This document shows, piece by piece, positions 55,690 to 64,000 of a stretch of 64,000 nt of DNA; the stretch's first letter is position 1, and each line of letters begins with the position of its first letter. The stretch covers positions 21,202 through 85,201 of the forward strand of contig NZ_BATR01000102.1 in assembly GCF_000739655.1 (NCBI RefSeq), given 5' to 3'. The translations under genes were made by a program, and so were the position numbers. Below the pieces are notes generated by a model. That model saw only the letters and a list, made by a program, of their open reading frames with translations, did no database searches and was not told where the DNA came from. Source of the stretch: Verrucomicrobium sp. BvORR106 (GTDB lineage Bacteria; Verrucomicrobiota; Verrucomicrobiia; Verrucomicrobiales; Verrucomicrobiaceae).

Positions 55690-55745
55690 GTTGAAAAATG
55701 CTGAATTAGGAATGCTGAATTAGGAATGCCGGGACTGTGGGCTGC

Positions 55746-56915
55746 TTAACCCAGCGCCTGCTCGACATCCGACCAGAGGTCCTCGATGTGCTCGATGCCC
55801 ACGGAGAAGCGAACGACGCCGTCGGTGATGCCCACGGACTCGCGGACCTCGCGGGGAATGCTGGCGTGGGTCATGCTGGCGGGGTGGCAGATGAGGCTCT
55901 CGATGCCGCCGAGGCTTTCCGCTTTGGTGAAATAACGGGAGCGCTGCATGAAGGCCATGGTCTCCTCCAGGTTCAGCCCCAGATCGGCGGTGATGATGCC
56001 GCTGCCCCCGCGCATTTGCTTCTTGGCCAGCTCATACTGCGGGTGAGAGGGGAGGAAGGGGTAGCGCACCCAGCGGATGCCGCTGCGCTGCTCCAGCCGC
56101 TCCGCGAAAGTGAGTGCGTTGGAGTTGTGCCGCTCCATGCGGATGGCTTCGGTCTTGAGGCCACGGGAGGTGAGCCAGGCGTCGAACGGGGACGGCTGCA
56201 GGCCTAGGGCCTTCTGGGCAAAGATCATCTTGTCCTGCCACTCATCGCTATTGGTGCAGACGGCACCGCCGAGGGCGTCAGAGTGGCCGTTGGAGTACTT
56301 GGTGGTGCTGAGCAGGGAGAGCGTGGCCCCCAGGGCGATGGGCTGCTGCACGTAGCTGGAGGCAAAGGTGTTGTCCACCAGCACCGGGGCGTTCACGCCC
56401 TTGGCCACCTCGCTGATGGCGGCGATGTCCAGCACCTTGAGCATGGGGTTGGTGGGGGACTCGATCCACACCAGCGCCGGCTTGAGCTCGGTGATCTTGC
56501 TGTAGTTGGCCGGATCGCTCAGGTCGAAGTAGCAGGGCTTCACGCCAAACTTCTCGAACACCCGGGCGAAGAGACGGTAGGTGCAGCCATAGACGTTCTC
56601 CTCCAGCACCACGACGTCGCCCGACTTCAGCGTGGAGACGACGGCGGTGATGGCGGACACGCCGCTCGCGAAGACGCAGGCGTGGCGGCAGCCTTCCAAC
56701 GCGGCGAGGGTCTGCTGCAGGTTCCGGAAGTTCGGGTTGCCGGAGCGGGTGTAGTCAAAGCCGCCCTCATTGCCGTACTCAAATGTGCTGGTGAGGTACA
56801 CCGGCGGGATGACCGCACCCGTTTGATCCCGCCAGTCGTGGCCAACATGGATGGCGGCGGTTTCAAACTGTTGAGAGGGTGAACCGGAGGGAGAGGATGG
56901 CGAGGACTGGGACAC
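55746..56915 (-). CDS. Cystathionine gamma-synthase/lyase-type PLP enzyme
   Basis: The protein is about 389 residues if started at the GTG at 56915; a TTG at 56975 gives 409, and no ATG precedes the fold. Motifs of the MetB/MetC/CGL family: 'FETAAIHVGHDWRDQTGAVI', 'YTRSGNPNFRNLQQTLAALE', 'ASGVSAITAVVSTLKSGD' and the PLP lysine in 'LLSTTKYSNGHSDALGG'. The C-terminal 'GGIESLICHPASMTHASIP' and 'RFSVGIEHIEDLWSDVEQAL' are standard. Synthase and lyase cannot be told apart by sight. The tandem with the long-form enzyme suggests both act in transsulfuration or methionine synthesis. Confidence 0.88.
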   Translation of the reverse strand: MSQSSPSSPSGSPSQQFETAAIHVGHDWRDQTGAVIPPVYLTSTFEYGNEGGFDYTRSGNPNFRNLQQTLAALEGCRHACVFASGVSAITAVVSTLKSGDVVVLEENVYGCTYRLFARVFEKFGVKPCYFDLSDPANYSKITELKPALVWIESPTNPMLKVLDIAAISEVAKGVNAPVLVDNTFASSYVQQPIALGATLSLLSTTKYSNGHSDALGGAVCTNSDEWQDKMIFAQKALGLQPSPFDAWLTSRGLKTEAIRMERHNSNALTFAERLEQRSGIRWVRYPFLPSHPQYELAKKQMRGGSGIITADLGLNLEETMAFMQRSRYFTKAESLGGIESLICHPASMTHASIPREVRESVGITDGVVRFSVGIEHIEDLWSDVEQALG

Positions 56916-56990
56916 GGGAGGCGGACACTGGCACAGGGGGATACGAAGTGCAACCAGTGGACAGATGTCCGCCAAACGGGGGCTGGTGGG

Positions 56991-57881
56991 CTATTTCCCC
57001 TTCAGATGTTTGTCAAAAAACGCCAGCACCAGCGGGCGAAGGTCCTTCTGCTTGGGCTGGAGGTGGAAGGTGTGCGGCGCCCCCTCGATGATCTCGATCT
57101 GGTGTTCCACGCCGACCTTCTCCAGCGCCCGGGCGAAGAGGCGGGACTGCTCCACATCCACCGTGGTATCGGCCGTGCCGTGCAGGATGAGGAAGGGCGG
57201 GTCGTTCTTGTCCAGGTACGTGGTCACGGAGAACTGCTTGTACAGCTCCGGTGCCTGAGCGCGGGACTTGCGCAGGGCGGCGACGTCTTTCCAGGACAGG
57301 AATTCAATGGGCCCGTACAGATCCACGGCGCACTTGATGTCGCAAGGGAACTCACCGTACGGCCCCTTGGGATCGAGCCCGTCTTTGGCCTGGGTGACTG
57401 CCAGCATGGAGGTGAGGTGGCCTCCGGCGGATCCTCCGATGGCCCCGATGCGCTTGGGATCAATGTGGAGGCGCTCTGCGTTCTTGTGGAGCCAGCGCAC
57501 GGCCGTTTTGCAGTCGTGCAGGTTCTGCGGCCAGCAGATCTGATCCGGCGGGCTCTTGGGATCGTGGAGTTTGTAGTCGATGCTCAGGGCCACGTAGCCG
57601 TGGGTGGCCAGGGTGTTGCCGATGTTCTCCTCACGGGCGGCGTTTTTCACTCCGCCGGTCCAGCCGCCGCCGTGGATGATAACCACTGCGGGGTAGAGCG
57701 TGCCGGATGGGGGAGGGGTGGCAGGCTGGTAGAGATCCGCCTTCTCCTTCCGGTCGGGTTCAAGGTAGGTGATGTCTTTATCCAGCGTCACGCCGGGGGC
57801 GGCCTTCTGGGCATGAAGAGGGCCCGCCAGAGCGGCAGTGAGGAGGATCGACGCAAGAACAGAGGTTGAGGAGAGTTTCAT
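56991..57881 (-). CDS. Secreted alpha/beta-hydrolase (esterase)
   Basis: The protein is 296 residues from the ATG at 57881, with a signal peptide (MKLSSTSVLASILLTAALAG, cleavage at LHA-Q). The catalytic residues are complete: 'VVIIHGGGWTGG' (oxyanion hole), 'GAIGGSAGGHLTSM' (Ser nucleophile), 'LHGTADTTVDVEQS' (Asp) and 'EGAPHTFHLQP' (His). Family members are BD-FAE or carboxylesterase-like and deacylate plant or algal polysaccharides in many PVC bacteria; the substrate here is inferred only. Its start codon overlaps a possible start of the divergent Gfo/Idh/MocA gene. Confidence 0.87.
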   Translation of the reverse strand: MKLSSTSVLASILLTAALAGPLHAQKAAPGVTLDKDITYLEPDRKEKADLYQPATPPPSGTLYPAVVIIHGGGWTGGVKNAAREENIGNTLATHGYVALSIDYKLHDPKSPPDQICWPQNLHDCKTAVRWLHKNAERLHIDPKRIGAIGGSAGGHLTSMLAVTQAKDGLDPKGPYGEFPCDIKCAVDLYGPIEFLSWKDVAALRKSRAQAPELYKQFSVTTYLDKNDPPFLILHGTADTTVDVEQSRLFARALEKVGVEHQIEIIEGAPHTFHLQPKQKDLRPLVLAFFDKHLKGK

Positions 57882-57891
57882 GTATCTGATG

Positions 57892-59016
57892 ATGAAAGAG
57901 AACGGGAACTTGGAGCCAACCAACACACGGGTGTGGGGATCAGAGAAAACTGACCTGTCACGCCGGTCCTTTCACCGGGTGATGATGGGGGCCGGGCTGG
58001 CGGTGGGGCTGGGGACGAGTTCCGCTCGCGCTGCCACTGGGGCGGGGCGCATCAAGATTGGCCAGATCGGTACCAAGCATGCTCACGCCGGAGGCCAGTT
58101 GGCGGCGGTGCGGTCCTGTGCTGACTTTGAAGTGGTGGGGGTGGTGGAGCCGGATGAGGCGCAGCGGCTCAAGGTCAAAGACTACCCGGACTATGCCGGG
58201 CTCCCGTGGCTGACGGAGGAGCAACTCTTCAACACCCCCGGCCTGCAAGCGGTGGCGGTGGAGACGGATGTAGCCGGGCTGCTGGATGCAGCCGAGAAGG
58301 TGGTGAAGGCCGGGCTGCACCTGCATCTGGACAAGCCTGCGGGCGAATCCCTCACGCAGTTCCAGCGCATTCTGGAGACGGCCACCCAGCACAAGAAGCT
58401 CGTGAAGATGGGCTATATGTTCCGGTACAATCCCGCCTTTCAACTCATGATCCAGGCGGTGTGCGAAGGCTGGCTCGGGCGGGTCTTCGCCATCCATGCC
58501 GAGATGAGCAAGCTCCTCAGCGATGGCGAGCGTCAGGGGCTGGTACAGTACAAGGGGGGCTCCATGTTTGAACTGGGCTGTCACCTCATCGATTCCGTGG
58601 TGCGAGTCCTGGGCAAGCCGGAGGCGGTGATGCCGCATGTGCGCAAGACGCGCTCAGACAACTGGCCGGACAACATGCTGGCCGTGCTGGAGTACAAGGA
58701 AGCCACCGTGAGCCTGCGCAGCAGCATGGTGGAGGTGGATGGCGGCTTCCGCCGTCAGTTTGTGGTCTGCGGCGAGTACGGCACGGTGGAGATCCGCCCT
58801 CTGGAGCCCGCTGGCATGATCCTCACTCTCGACCGCCCACGTGGTCCCTACAAAAAAGGCCGCCAGGAAGTGAAGTTTGAAAAAGCCCCGCGCTATCTGG
58901 CGGACTGGGTGGACTTCGCCAAAGCCATCCGCGGCGAGGTGAAATGGGAGTTCACTGCGGAGCACGATATGATCGTGCAAGAGACGGTGTTGAGGGCGGC
59001 GGGGTTGGTTGGGTAA
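57892..59016 (+). CDS. Tat-exported Gfo/Idh/MocA oxidoreductase
   Basis: The protein is about 374 residues if it starts at the ATG at 57892; ATGs at 57880 and 57889 are also in frame. A twin-arginine signal, 'SRRSFHRVMMGAGLAVGLG', lies ~20 residues from the start, so the protein folds with its cofactor before export to the periplasm. The Rossmann domain begins 'IKIGQIGTKHAHAGGQLAAV' with 'VVGVVEPDEAQRL'. The catalytic segment 'HLDKPAGESLTQF' has the family Lys-Pro motif. Tat-exported members in Verrucomicrobia and Planctomycetes modify sugars, but the substrate is unknown. It is divergent from an esterase, which fits polysaccharide use. Confidence 0.88.
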   Translation: MKENGNLEPTNTRVWGSEKTDLSRRSFHRVMMGAGLAVGLGTSSARAATGAGRIKIGQIGTKHAHAGGQLAAVRSCADFEVVGVVEPDEAQRLKVKDYPDYAGLPWLTEEQLFNTPGLQAVAVETDVAGLLDAAEKVVKAGLHLHLDKPAGESLTQFQRILETATQHKKLVKMGYMFRYNPAFQLMIQAVCEGWLGRVFAIHAEMSKLLSDGERQGLVQYKGGSMFELGCHLIDSVVRVLGKPEAVMPHVRKTRSDNWPDNMLAVLEYKEATVSLRSSMVEVDGGFRRQFVVCGEYGTVEIRPLEPAGMILTLDRPRGPYKKGRQEVKFEKAPRYLADWVDFAKAIRGEVKWEFTAEHDMIVQETVLRAAGLVG

Positions 59017-59022
59017 TTTCAA

Positions 59023-59219
59023 TTAACCACAGAGGCACAGAGAACACAGAGGAATGAAACTGAGGTTTAGACAGAGTTAACAGAATTTACGGAATTAGAT
59101 TTAGCTTCGGACTAACGTGTTAGAGCACCCTGGTCCGAAGCTTGAACCTCAATTTTGTTAATTCCGTTAATTCTGTCTAAAAAGTCATTCCTCTGTGTTC
59201 TCTGTGCCTCTGTGGTTAA
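59023..59219. repeat. Nested long inverted repeat with perfect 35-bp arms
   Basis: Outer arms are identical complements: 59023-59057 (begins TTAACCACAGAGGCACAGAG) and 59185-59219. Inner imperfect arms TTAGACAGAGTTAACAG (59067-) and its partner 59160-59180 follow. A 10-bp pair, AGCTTCGGAC (59103-59112) and GTCCGAAGCT (59133-59142), forms the tip. It fills the spacer between two convergent genes. Confidence 0.92.
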
Positions 59220-59227
59220 ACTCATTC

Positions 59228-61000
59228 TCATTTTGCCTTCGGCGCTTGCAGTAACAACTTCTCCAGCGCTGCCTCCACGGCGCGATCGCTCAGCACGCCG
59301 TCTTTGTTTTTCTTCTTGAGGAGATAGGCCTGGCGGCTGTCGGGTTGGGTTTCCCAGGTGAAGGTCATGTCGGGCTTCAGGGCCATGTGGCCCTGGTCTT
59401 GGATGTCCCAGAACTCGCCTGGACCACGCACGGCGTAGAGCACGCTGGCCAGATCTGCCACGTGGCGGTTCCTCAGCTTGCCGCTGAAGTAGAGCTCGTA
59501 GGCCACCCGCACGGGGTGATCTGCCGGCACGTTGCGAAGGCATTCCCCCACGGCCACGCCGCTCGGTACGGAGCAGACTTCCCGGCCGGCAAACACCAGA
59601 TCGCCGGGCCAGTTCTGGATCGCGTACAAGGTGGCGGGGGCGTCATAGGTGAAGTTGACGTTGCCGAGTTTCAGGTCGTCCCGCGCTGGCGTGCCGATGA
59701 AATTACCTCCCATGCACACCCACGTGCGGACTTTCTGCTTCACGAGGTCGAGGCCGCTGGGCTTTCCGTCTTGGGCAGGGGCCTTGAGGAGGTTGGCGAC
59801 ATTGGTCAGGTAGCCGACGGTCACCAGCACCACGGACTGGTCAGGCTGCGCCTCCAGGATTTGGCGATACACGTGGAGCGCATCGGGTGCGGCATCGCTG
59901 GATTTCACGTCATGGGGGAAGCGTTCGGCCACGCCCTTGGTGTACACGGACTTGCGGAGCACACCCTTTCCTTTGACGGTGCCAAGCGGCACGTCTGGGC
60001 GACCATAGTAGGTGTTGATGGCATCGATGGTCGGCACGGCCCAGGGATCCAGAGTGCTGCACAGCATGGCCAGGATCTCGCATTCCCCATTGTCCGCCAG
60101 GGCATGCAGCACGCCCAGAGCACCGGCGTCATCGCAGTCGGTGTGCATGTCCGTGTCGAAGATGATCTTCACTGGGCCAGCGGATTTGGCTGCATCGACC
60201 TTGGCAGGGACGGTGGGCGCGGCGGGTGCTGAGGGCTTGGCTGGAGCTTTCTTCAGCATCTGTTGCACGCGCTCGTTTTCCTTTTGCAAGGCAGCGGCTG
60301 GAATGGGCAGGGGCTGGAAATCGATCCGAGTGAGCTTTTCATCTTTGGGCACGGTGCGGAGGCGCAGATGGCGGAACCACACGTCGGCTCCGTGGTCCTG
60401 CAGCTTGATCCGGCCACCGCGGGCATTGAGGTTGGCTCCGCGAATCCGCAACAACTCCACCTGCGGCGCCCACTTGGGGTCGGTGTAGTCGAAGTCCAGG
60501 ACGAGGTCGCCATTCAGCCAGTGCTGGATCACGTTGCCCTGGCAGAGGACGCGGCCCTCATTCCACTCGCCCAAGGGACGTGTGGCGTCCTTGTTCGGGG
60601 CCATGCAGAAGAAGAGGGAGGCGGCGCTCTGCCGGGGATTCTCCCCGTAGGGACTGTTTGCGTTGTCCAGCACCTGATACTCGTACTGGCCTGGGCGGTA
60701 GTACACGCCGCTGTTGCACCCTTTGGAGACCTTCCACTCAAAGCGGAGCTCGAAGTCGTTTGGCACCGTGCTGGCGGTATAGGCCAAGTCGCCGCCCTTG
60801 GCCTTGCGGTAGAAGGTGCCATCCTCCTCGATCACCCAGTTGCCTTTTTGCTCCCAGCCCTGGAAGGTCTGGCCATCAGAGAGGGGCTTGAACCCCAGCT
60901 TTTGTTCTTGATCGGAGAGCGTGGGGCCCGCGTGGAGCAGGGAGGTGCAGAGCAGCGCCAGCAGGGGACCGAGGCAGCGGGTGAGGGGTGTGGAATTCAT
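59228..61000 (-). CDS. Secreted fusion of DUF1080 (3-keto-disaccharide hydrolase) and nucleoside hydrolase
   Basis: The protein is 590 residues. A signal peptide (MNSTPLTRCLGPLLALLCTS, cleavage at LHA-G) precedes a DUF1080 jelly-roll of ~30-225 ('LSDGQTFQGWEQKGNWVIEE', 'FELRFEWKVSKGCNSGVYYR', 'WNEGRVLCQGNVIQHWLNG'). An Ala/Pro/Lys linker (230-275) joins it to a nucleoside-hydrolase domain (277-590). The Ca-binding Asp cluster of that family is present as DTDMHTDCDD (282-291), with 'VTVGYLTNVANLLKA' and 'CMGGNF' later. DUF1080 proteins act on glycans or 3-keto-sugars; nucleoside hydrolases cleave N-ribosides. A secreted protein with both is unusual and its substrate is not apparent. Confidence 0.85.
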   Translation of the reverse strand: MNSTPLTRCLGPLLALLCTSLLHAGPTLSDQEQKLGFKPLSDGQTFQGWEQKGNWVIEEDGTFYRKAKGGDLAYTASTVPNDFELRFEWKVSKGCNSGVYYRPGQYEYQVLDNANSPYGENPRQSAASLFFCMAPNKDATRPLGEWNEGRVLCQGNVIQHWLNGDLVLDFDYTDPKWAPQVELLRIRGANLNARGGRIKLQDHGADVWFRHLRLRTVPKDEKLTRIDFQPLPIPAAALQKENERVQQMLKKAPAKPSAPAAPTVPAKVDAAKSAGPVKIIFDTDMHTDCDDAGALGVLHALADNGECEILAMLCSTLDPWAVPTIDAINTYYGRPDVPLGTVKGKGVLRKSVYTKGVAERFPHDVKSSDAAPDALHVYRQILEAQPDQSVVLVTVGYLTNVANLLKAPAQDGKPSGLDLVKQKVRTWVCMGGNFIGTPARDDLKLGNVNFTYDAPATLYAIQNWPGDLVFAGREVCSVPSGVAVGECLRNVPADHPVRVAYELYFSGKLRNRHVADLASVLYAVRGPGEFWDIQDQGHMALKPDMTFTWETQPDSRQAYLLKKKNKDGVLSDRAVEAALEKLLLQAPKAK

Positions 61001-61133
61001 GGTGCGATGCAGATAAAACGCAAAAAAGTTGGACGACTACGGACGGGAAGCGTATTCTCCATCATCAGACGGAGCCCATGAAGTGCTCCAGATACCCTCC
61101 GGCCAATGATCCGGAATTGTGCGATAGTTAGTT

Positions 61134-63914
61134 ATGGAAAGTGATATTCTCGAATTGCTCGGAAGGTCCGAGTATGTGCCCGCTAATGTACCCGGCCTGC
61201 TGGCCGCCCTCGATTGGGCTCCCAATCGTCAACAGGAGTTGCAGGCCTTCTTGCAGGAACTGGAAACGCAGGGCCGCGTGGTCCGCACCAAGGGCAACCG
61301 CTACATCCTCGCGGATGAGGCCGATCTGGTGGCGGGAGTCATCCAGATCACCCGCAGTGGCAAGGGCTTCCTGCTGCCCTCGGCAGCAGGGGTGCATGAA
61401 ATCGTGATCCCGGAGAGTGCCACCGGTACCGCCATGCATGGCGACCGGGTGCTGGTGCGTCGGGAGGTGAAGCCGCAAGGCTACAGCAAGGTCCGGCCTG
61501 AGGAAACGACAGGTACAGTGATCCGAATTTTGGAACGCAAGCGGTCCACCATCGTGGGCACGCTGCAGAAGGGGAAACAATTCCTCTACGTGGTGCCGGA
61601 TGACCCGCGCCTGCCGCGCGACATCTTTGTGCCGCCGCCCAAGGATGTGGGGCGTCGTCCCAATGTGGGCGACAAGGTGGTGGTGGAGATGGTGCAGTGG
61701 GAATCCCGCCACACCAACCCCGAAGGCGAGATCGTGGAAGTACTGGGCCCGCCGGATGAGGAGGGCGTGGACATGCTCTCCGTGCTGCGGCACTACGACC
61801 TGCCTCTGCGCTTCCCCAAAGAGGTGCTAGACGAGGCCAACACCATAGCCAAGTCCCGGCCGGACAACCAACCCTCTCCTGACGAAGTCGCGGATCGGGT
61901 GGACTGCCGTGAACACCTGGTGGTGACGATTGACCCGGATGACGCCAAGGACTTCGACGATGCCATCTGCCTCAAGCGCGAGGGCAAGGACCGCTGGCGC
62001 TTGTGGGTGCACATCGCGGATGTGTCCCACTACGTGAAGCCCGGCGGGGAACTGGACAAGGAAGCTCGCAAGCGGGGCAACTCCACGTACCTGGTGGATC
62101 GCGTGATCCCGATGCTGCCTGAGGCTCTGAGCAATGAACTGTGCTCATTGAAGCCGGGTCTGGACCGCCTGACCAAGTGTGTTGAATTCCTGCTCAATCC
62201 CGAGGGGCGCGTGCTGGAGACGAAGTTCTATCCTGCCGTCATTCACTCCAAGCGACGCTTCACCTACCGGGAAGCGCTGGCGGTGATCGAGAACGGCGCC
62301 AAGAAGGACGATGCCATTGAGCGCATGATCCTGGATGCTCACGAGATGGCTCAGGCCATCCGTCGCGCCCGCTTCAAGGCTGGCTCGCTGGACATGGATT
62401 TTCCGGAGTCAAAGATCCGCCTGGATGAAGAGGGCAAGGTGGCCCGCATCGAGAAGATCGATAACGACGTCTCCCACCAGCTCATCGAGGAGTACATGCT
62501 CCTTGCCAATGAAGCGGTGGCCTCACGCCTCATGCACCTGAACCGTCCTGCGGTGTACCGTGTGCACGAGCCGCCCAAGGAGAAAAAGCTCAAGGACTAC
62601 CGCGAGGATGTGCTGGCTCACAAGGTGGAGTGCGGCAATCTGACCAAGCGCTCCGAGGTGCAAAAGCTCCTGGAACTGCTGGGCACCCTGCCGATTGGCG
62701 CGGCGCTCAAGATAGGGTTCCTGCGCTCCATGATGAGAGCGCGTTATGCCATGGAACCGCTGGGTCACTATGGCCTGAACAAGGCCAAGTACACCCATTT
62801 CACCTCGCCCATCCGCCGCTATGCGGACCTGGTGGTGCACCGGGTGCTGTTTGAGAATCAGGCTATCCAGGCTTCGCGGATCCAGGAAATTGCGGATCAC
62901 ATCACCGCCACGGAGCGAAACTCTTCGGACGCGGAGCGCGACAGCAAGGATGTGAAACTCTACGCCTATCTGAAGGCGCAGATCAAGTCTGGCAAACTCG
63001 TGACTTACCCAGGTCTGGTGACTGATGTAAGGAACTTTGGGTTCTTTGTGGATGTAAGTGACCTGGGCCTGAGCGGCATGGTGCACCTGTCCTCCGTGCC
63101 GGATGACTTCTTCACCTTTGATCCCGTGCTGGCTCGCCTTGTGGGTCGTCACAGTGGCAGGATCATCCGTCTGGGTGACAAACTGCCTGTGCAGGTCTAT
63201 CGGGTGGATGACTTCAAGAAACAGGTGGACTTCCGCATCGCGTCCGAGCGGCCGGAACCTGTTCAGAATCGCGAAGGCGAGCGTGAACGTGACCGAGGTG
63301 GCTGGCGCCCAAGTCGCGGCGAGCCATTTCGTTCAGGTCCGAAGGTCGGCCGCAAGGATGACTTCCGTGACCGCGATCGCGGCAAGGGCAAAGGCAAAGA
63401 GAGCTGGTCCAAGGACAAGGCCAAGGGTGGGGCGAAGGAGTTCGTTCCGGCCGGACGTGCAGAACGAACGACTGAGCAACCCGCCAAGCCGTTCTGGCAG
63501 GGGCGATTCGACTCTAAACCTGGTTCCCAAGACAAGTCTGTAACCAAGCCGGGTACGAAGTCTGACAAGAAACGTCGCCGGGAGAAGGATCGCGATTGGG
63601 AGGTCATCAAGCCTCAAGGCAAGAACACCTCGAAAGAGCTGGGACCGAGGAAAAACGTGGCGGAACCCCATGCCCGGCCAGAGCTGGCTCCCATGGCCCA
63701 ACCACCGGGCAAGCCCAAGTTCATCAAGAAGGACAAGGCCAAGCCTGCTCCTCAAGTGCAGCCCATGCCCCAGGAGAGGTCCAAGGACAAACCAAAGCGC
63801 GCTCCCCGCAAGGCTCCGCATGCTAGTTCAGGTGCTCCAGGCGCGGATGCCAGCGACAAGTCGGCGAAGAAGTCGAAGCCAGACAAAGTGGTGATCGTCA
63901 AGCGCAAGCGGTAG
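61134..63914 (+). CDS. rnr: Ribonuclease R with extended basic C-terminal tail
   Basis: The protein is 926 residues. It is a processive 3'-5' exoribonuclease able to degrade structured RNA. Domain order: N-terminal winged helix (~1-65), cold-shock domains (~65-205), the RNB catalytic domain with 'TIDPDDAKDFDDAICL' (265-280, Asp267, 273, 275, 276 for metal), and 'AKYTHFTSPIRRYADLVVHR' in the same domain. An S1 domain (~620-700, 'YPGLVTDVRNFGFFVDVSDL') follows. The last ~220 residues are a Lys/Arg/Pro-rich low-complexity tail ('DRDRGKGKGKESWSKDKAKG'), longer than the ~80-residue tail of E. coli RNase R. It begins 134 bp from the divergent fusion gene. Confidence 0.95.
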   Translation: MESDILELLGRSEYVPANVPGLLAALDWAPNRQQELQAFLQELETQGRVVRTKGNRYILADEADLVAGVIQITRSGKGFLLPSAAGVHEIVIPESATGTAMHGDRVLVRREVKPQGYSKVRPEETTGTVIRILERKRSTIVGTLQKGKQFLYVVPDDPRLPRDIFVPPPKDVGRRPNVGDKVVVEMVQWESRHTNPEGEIVEVLGPPDEEGVDMLSVLRHYDLPLRFPKEVLDEANTIAKSRPDNQPSPDEVADRVDCREHLVVTIDPDDAKDFDDAICLKREGKDRWRLWVHIADVSHYVKPGGELDKEARKRGNSTYLVDRVIPMLPEALSNELCSLKPGLDRLTKCVEFLLNPEGRVLETKFYPAVIHSKRRFTYREALAVIENGAKKDDAIERMILDAHEMAQAIRRARFKAGSLDMDFPESKIRLDEEGKVARIEKIDNDVSHQLIEEYMLLANEAVASRLMHLNRPAVYRVHEPPKEKKLKDYREDVLAHKVECGNLTKRSEVQKLLELLGTLPIGAALKIGFLRSMMRARYAMEPLGHYGLNKAKYTHFTSPIRRYADLVVHRVLFENQAIQASRIQEIADHITATERNSSDAERDSKDVKLYAYLKAQIKSGKLVTYPGLVTDVRNFGFFVDVSDLGLSGMVHLSSVPDDFFTFDPVLARLVGRHSGRIIRLGDKLPVQVYRVDDFKKQVDFRIASERPEPVQNREGERERDRGGWRPSRGEPFRSGPKVGRKDDFRDRDRGKGKGKESWSKDKAKGGAKEFVPAGRAERTTEQPAKPFWQGRFDSKPGSQDKSVTKPGTKSDKKRRREKDRDWEVIKPQGKNTSKELGPRKNVAEPHARPELAPMAQPPGKPKFIKKDKAKPAPQVQPMPQERSKDKPKRAPRKAPHASSGAPGADASDKSAKKSKPDKVVIVKRKR

Positions 63915-63966
63915 CGCAGATTGTGGGAGTTCTCACACAAAGGCACTAAGGCACAAAGGATTGTAG

Positions 63967-63985
63967 AAGAGCCGTCCCGGCTCTT
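63967..63985. repeat. Triloop palindrome after RNase R
   Basis: An 8-bp stem AAGAGCCG / CGGCTCTT with loop TCC lies 53 bp past the RNase R stop, next to a CACAAAGGCACTAAGGCAC-type tract (63936-63959). It may belong to the same TCC-loop group as those at 11138, 26565, 39645 and 53991. Confidence 0.65.
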
Positions 63986-64000
63986 GGTTGGCGGTTGCGC

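Overview
The window looks like a piece of chromosome from a Verrucomicrobiota bacterium, most like Verrucomicrobiaceae (Verrucomicrobium, Roseimicrobium or Prosthecobacter type). The reasons are a high-GC genome with widely scattered operons, a giant secreted protein of the PVC 'propeller dehydrogenase + HEAT + CxxCH' type, a DUF1080 (3-keto-disaccharide hydrolase) domain, a Tat-exported Gfo/Idh/MocA oxidoreductase, a zinc-ribbon Ser/Thr kinase with WD40-like repeats, and few clear Shine-Dalgarno sites. The taxon is inferred from gene families; no 16S or other marker is present. No tRNA, rRNA, CRISPR array, transposase or prophage gene was seen.

Layout, left to right. 1-2.4 kb: end of an ankyrin-repeat gene and small secreted or membrane proteins. 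2.4-10 kb: a carbohydrate/polyol locus with a GntR/LacI-type repressor divergent from an OprB porin, a ribose/erythritol-type ABC transporter (ATPase, permease, binding protein) and a zinc polyol dehydrogenase. 10-15.3 kb: esterase, divergent AraC regulator and SDR, LtrA. 15.4-19.9 kb: the 1496-residue ThuA/discoidin/propeller/HEAT/cytochrome protein. 20.2-22.9 kb: the kinase gene, broken by a single-base shift in a C6 run. 23.2-28.7 kb: threonine synthase, an ABC-F ATPase, a repeat field and a DUF4126 protein. 28.9-35.1 kb: an ion-transport block with SulP-STAS-cNMP and two tandem Kup potassium transporters. 35.3-39.5 kb: purH, pdxJ, acpS and mgtE.

40.0-41.4 kb holds oxyR, with both redox cysteines, divergent from an ORF that keeps only the C-terminal domain of a heme catalase; an ATAG/CTAT-rich palindromic operator lies between them. 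43.3-53.6 kb is a minus-strand urea gene set: urtBCDE, a HupE/UreJ-type nickel permease, ureABC and ureEFGD. It would import urea, hydrolyse it and load nickel into urease. The usual first gene, urtA (urea-binding protein), is not at the head of the operon; a 460-bp inverted-repeat element sits there instead. 54-64 kb: two tandem Cys/Met-metabolism PLP enzymes, an esterase divergent from a Gfo/Idh/MocA protein, a secreted DUF1080-nucleoside hydrolase fusion, and RNase R with a long basic tail.

The intergenic DNA is unusual. It carries several families of dispersed elements: palindromes with 3-nt loops (GTT/AAC, TCC/GGA, GAA, TTT), a ~105-bp element in three copies, a perfect 16 x 7-bp tandem repeat, and long nested inverted repeats. 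The single most interesting locus is oxyR with its truncated catalase partner.
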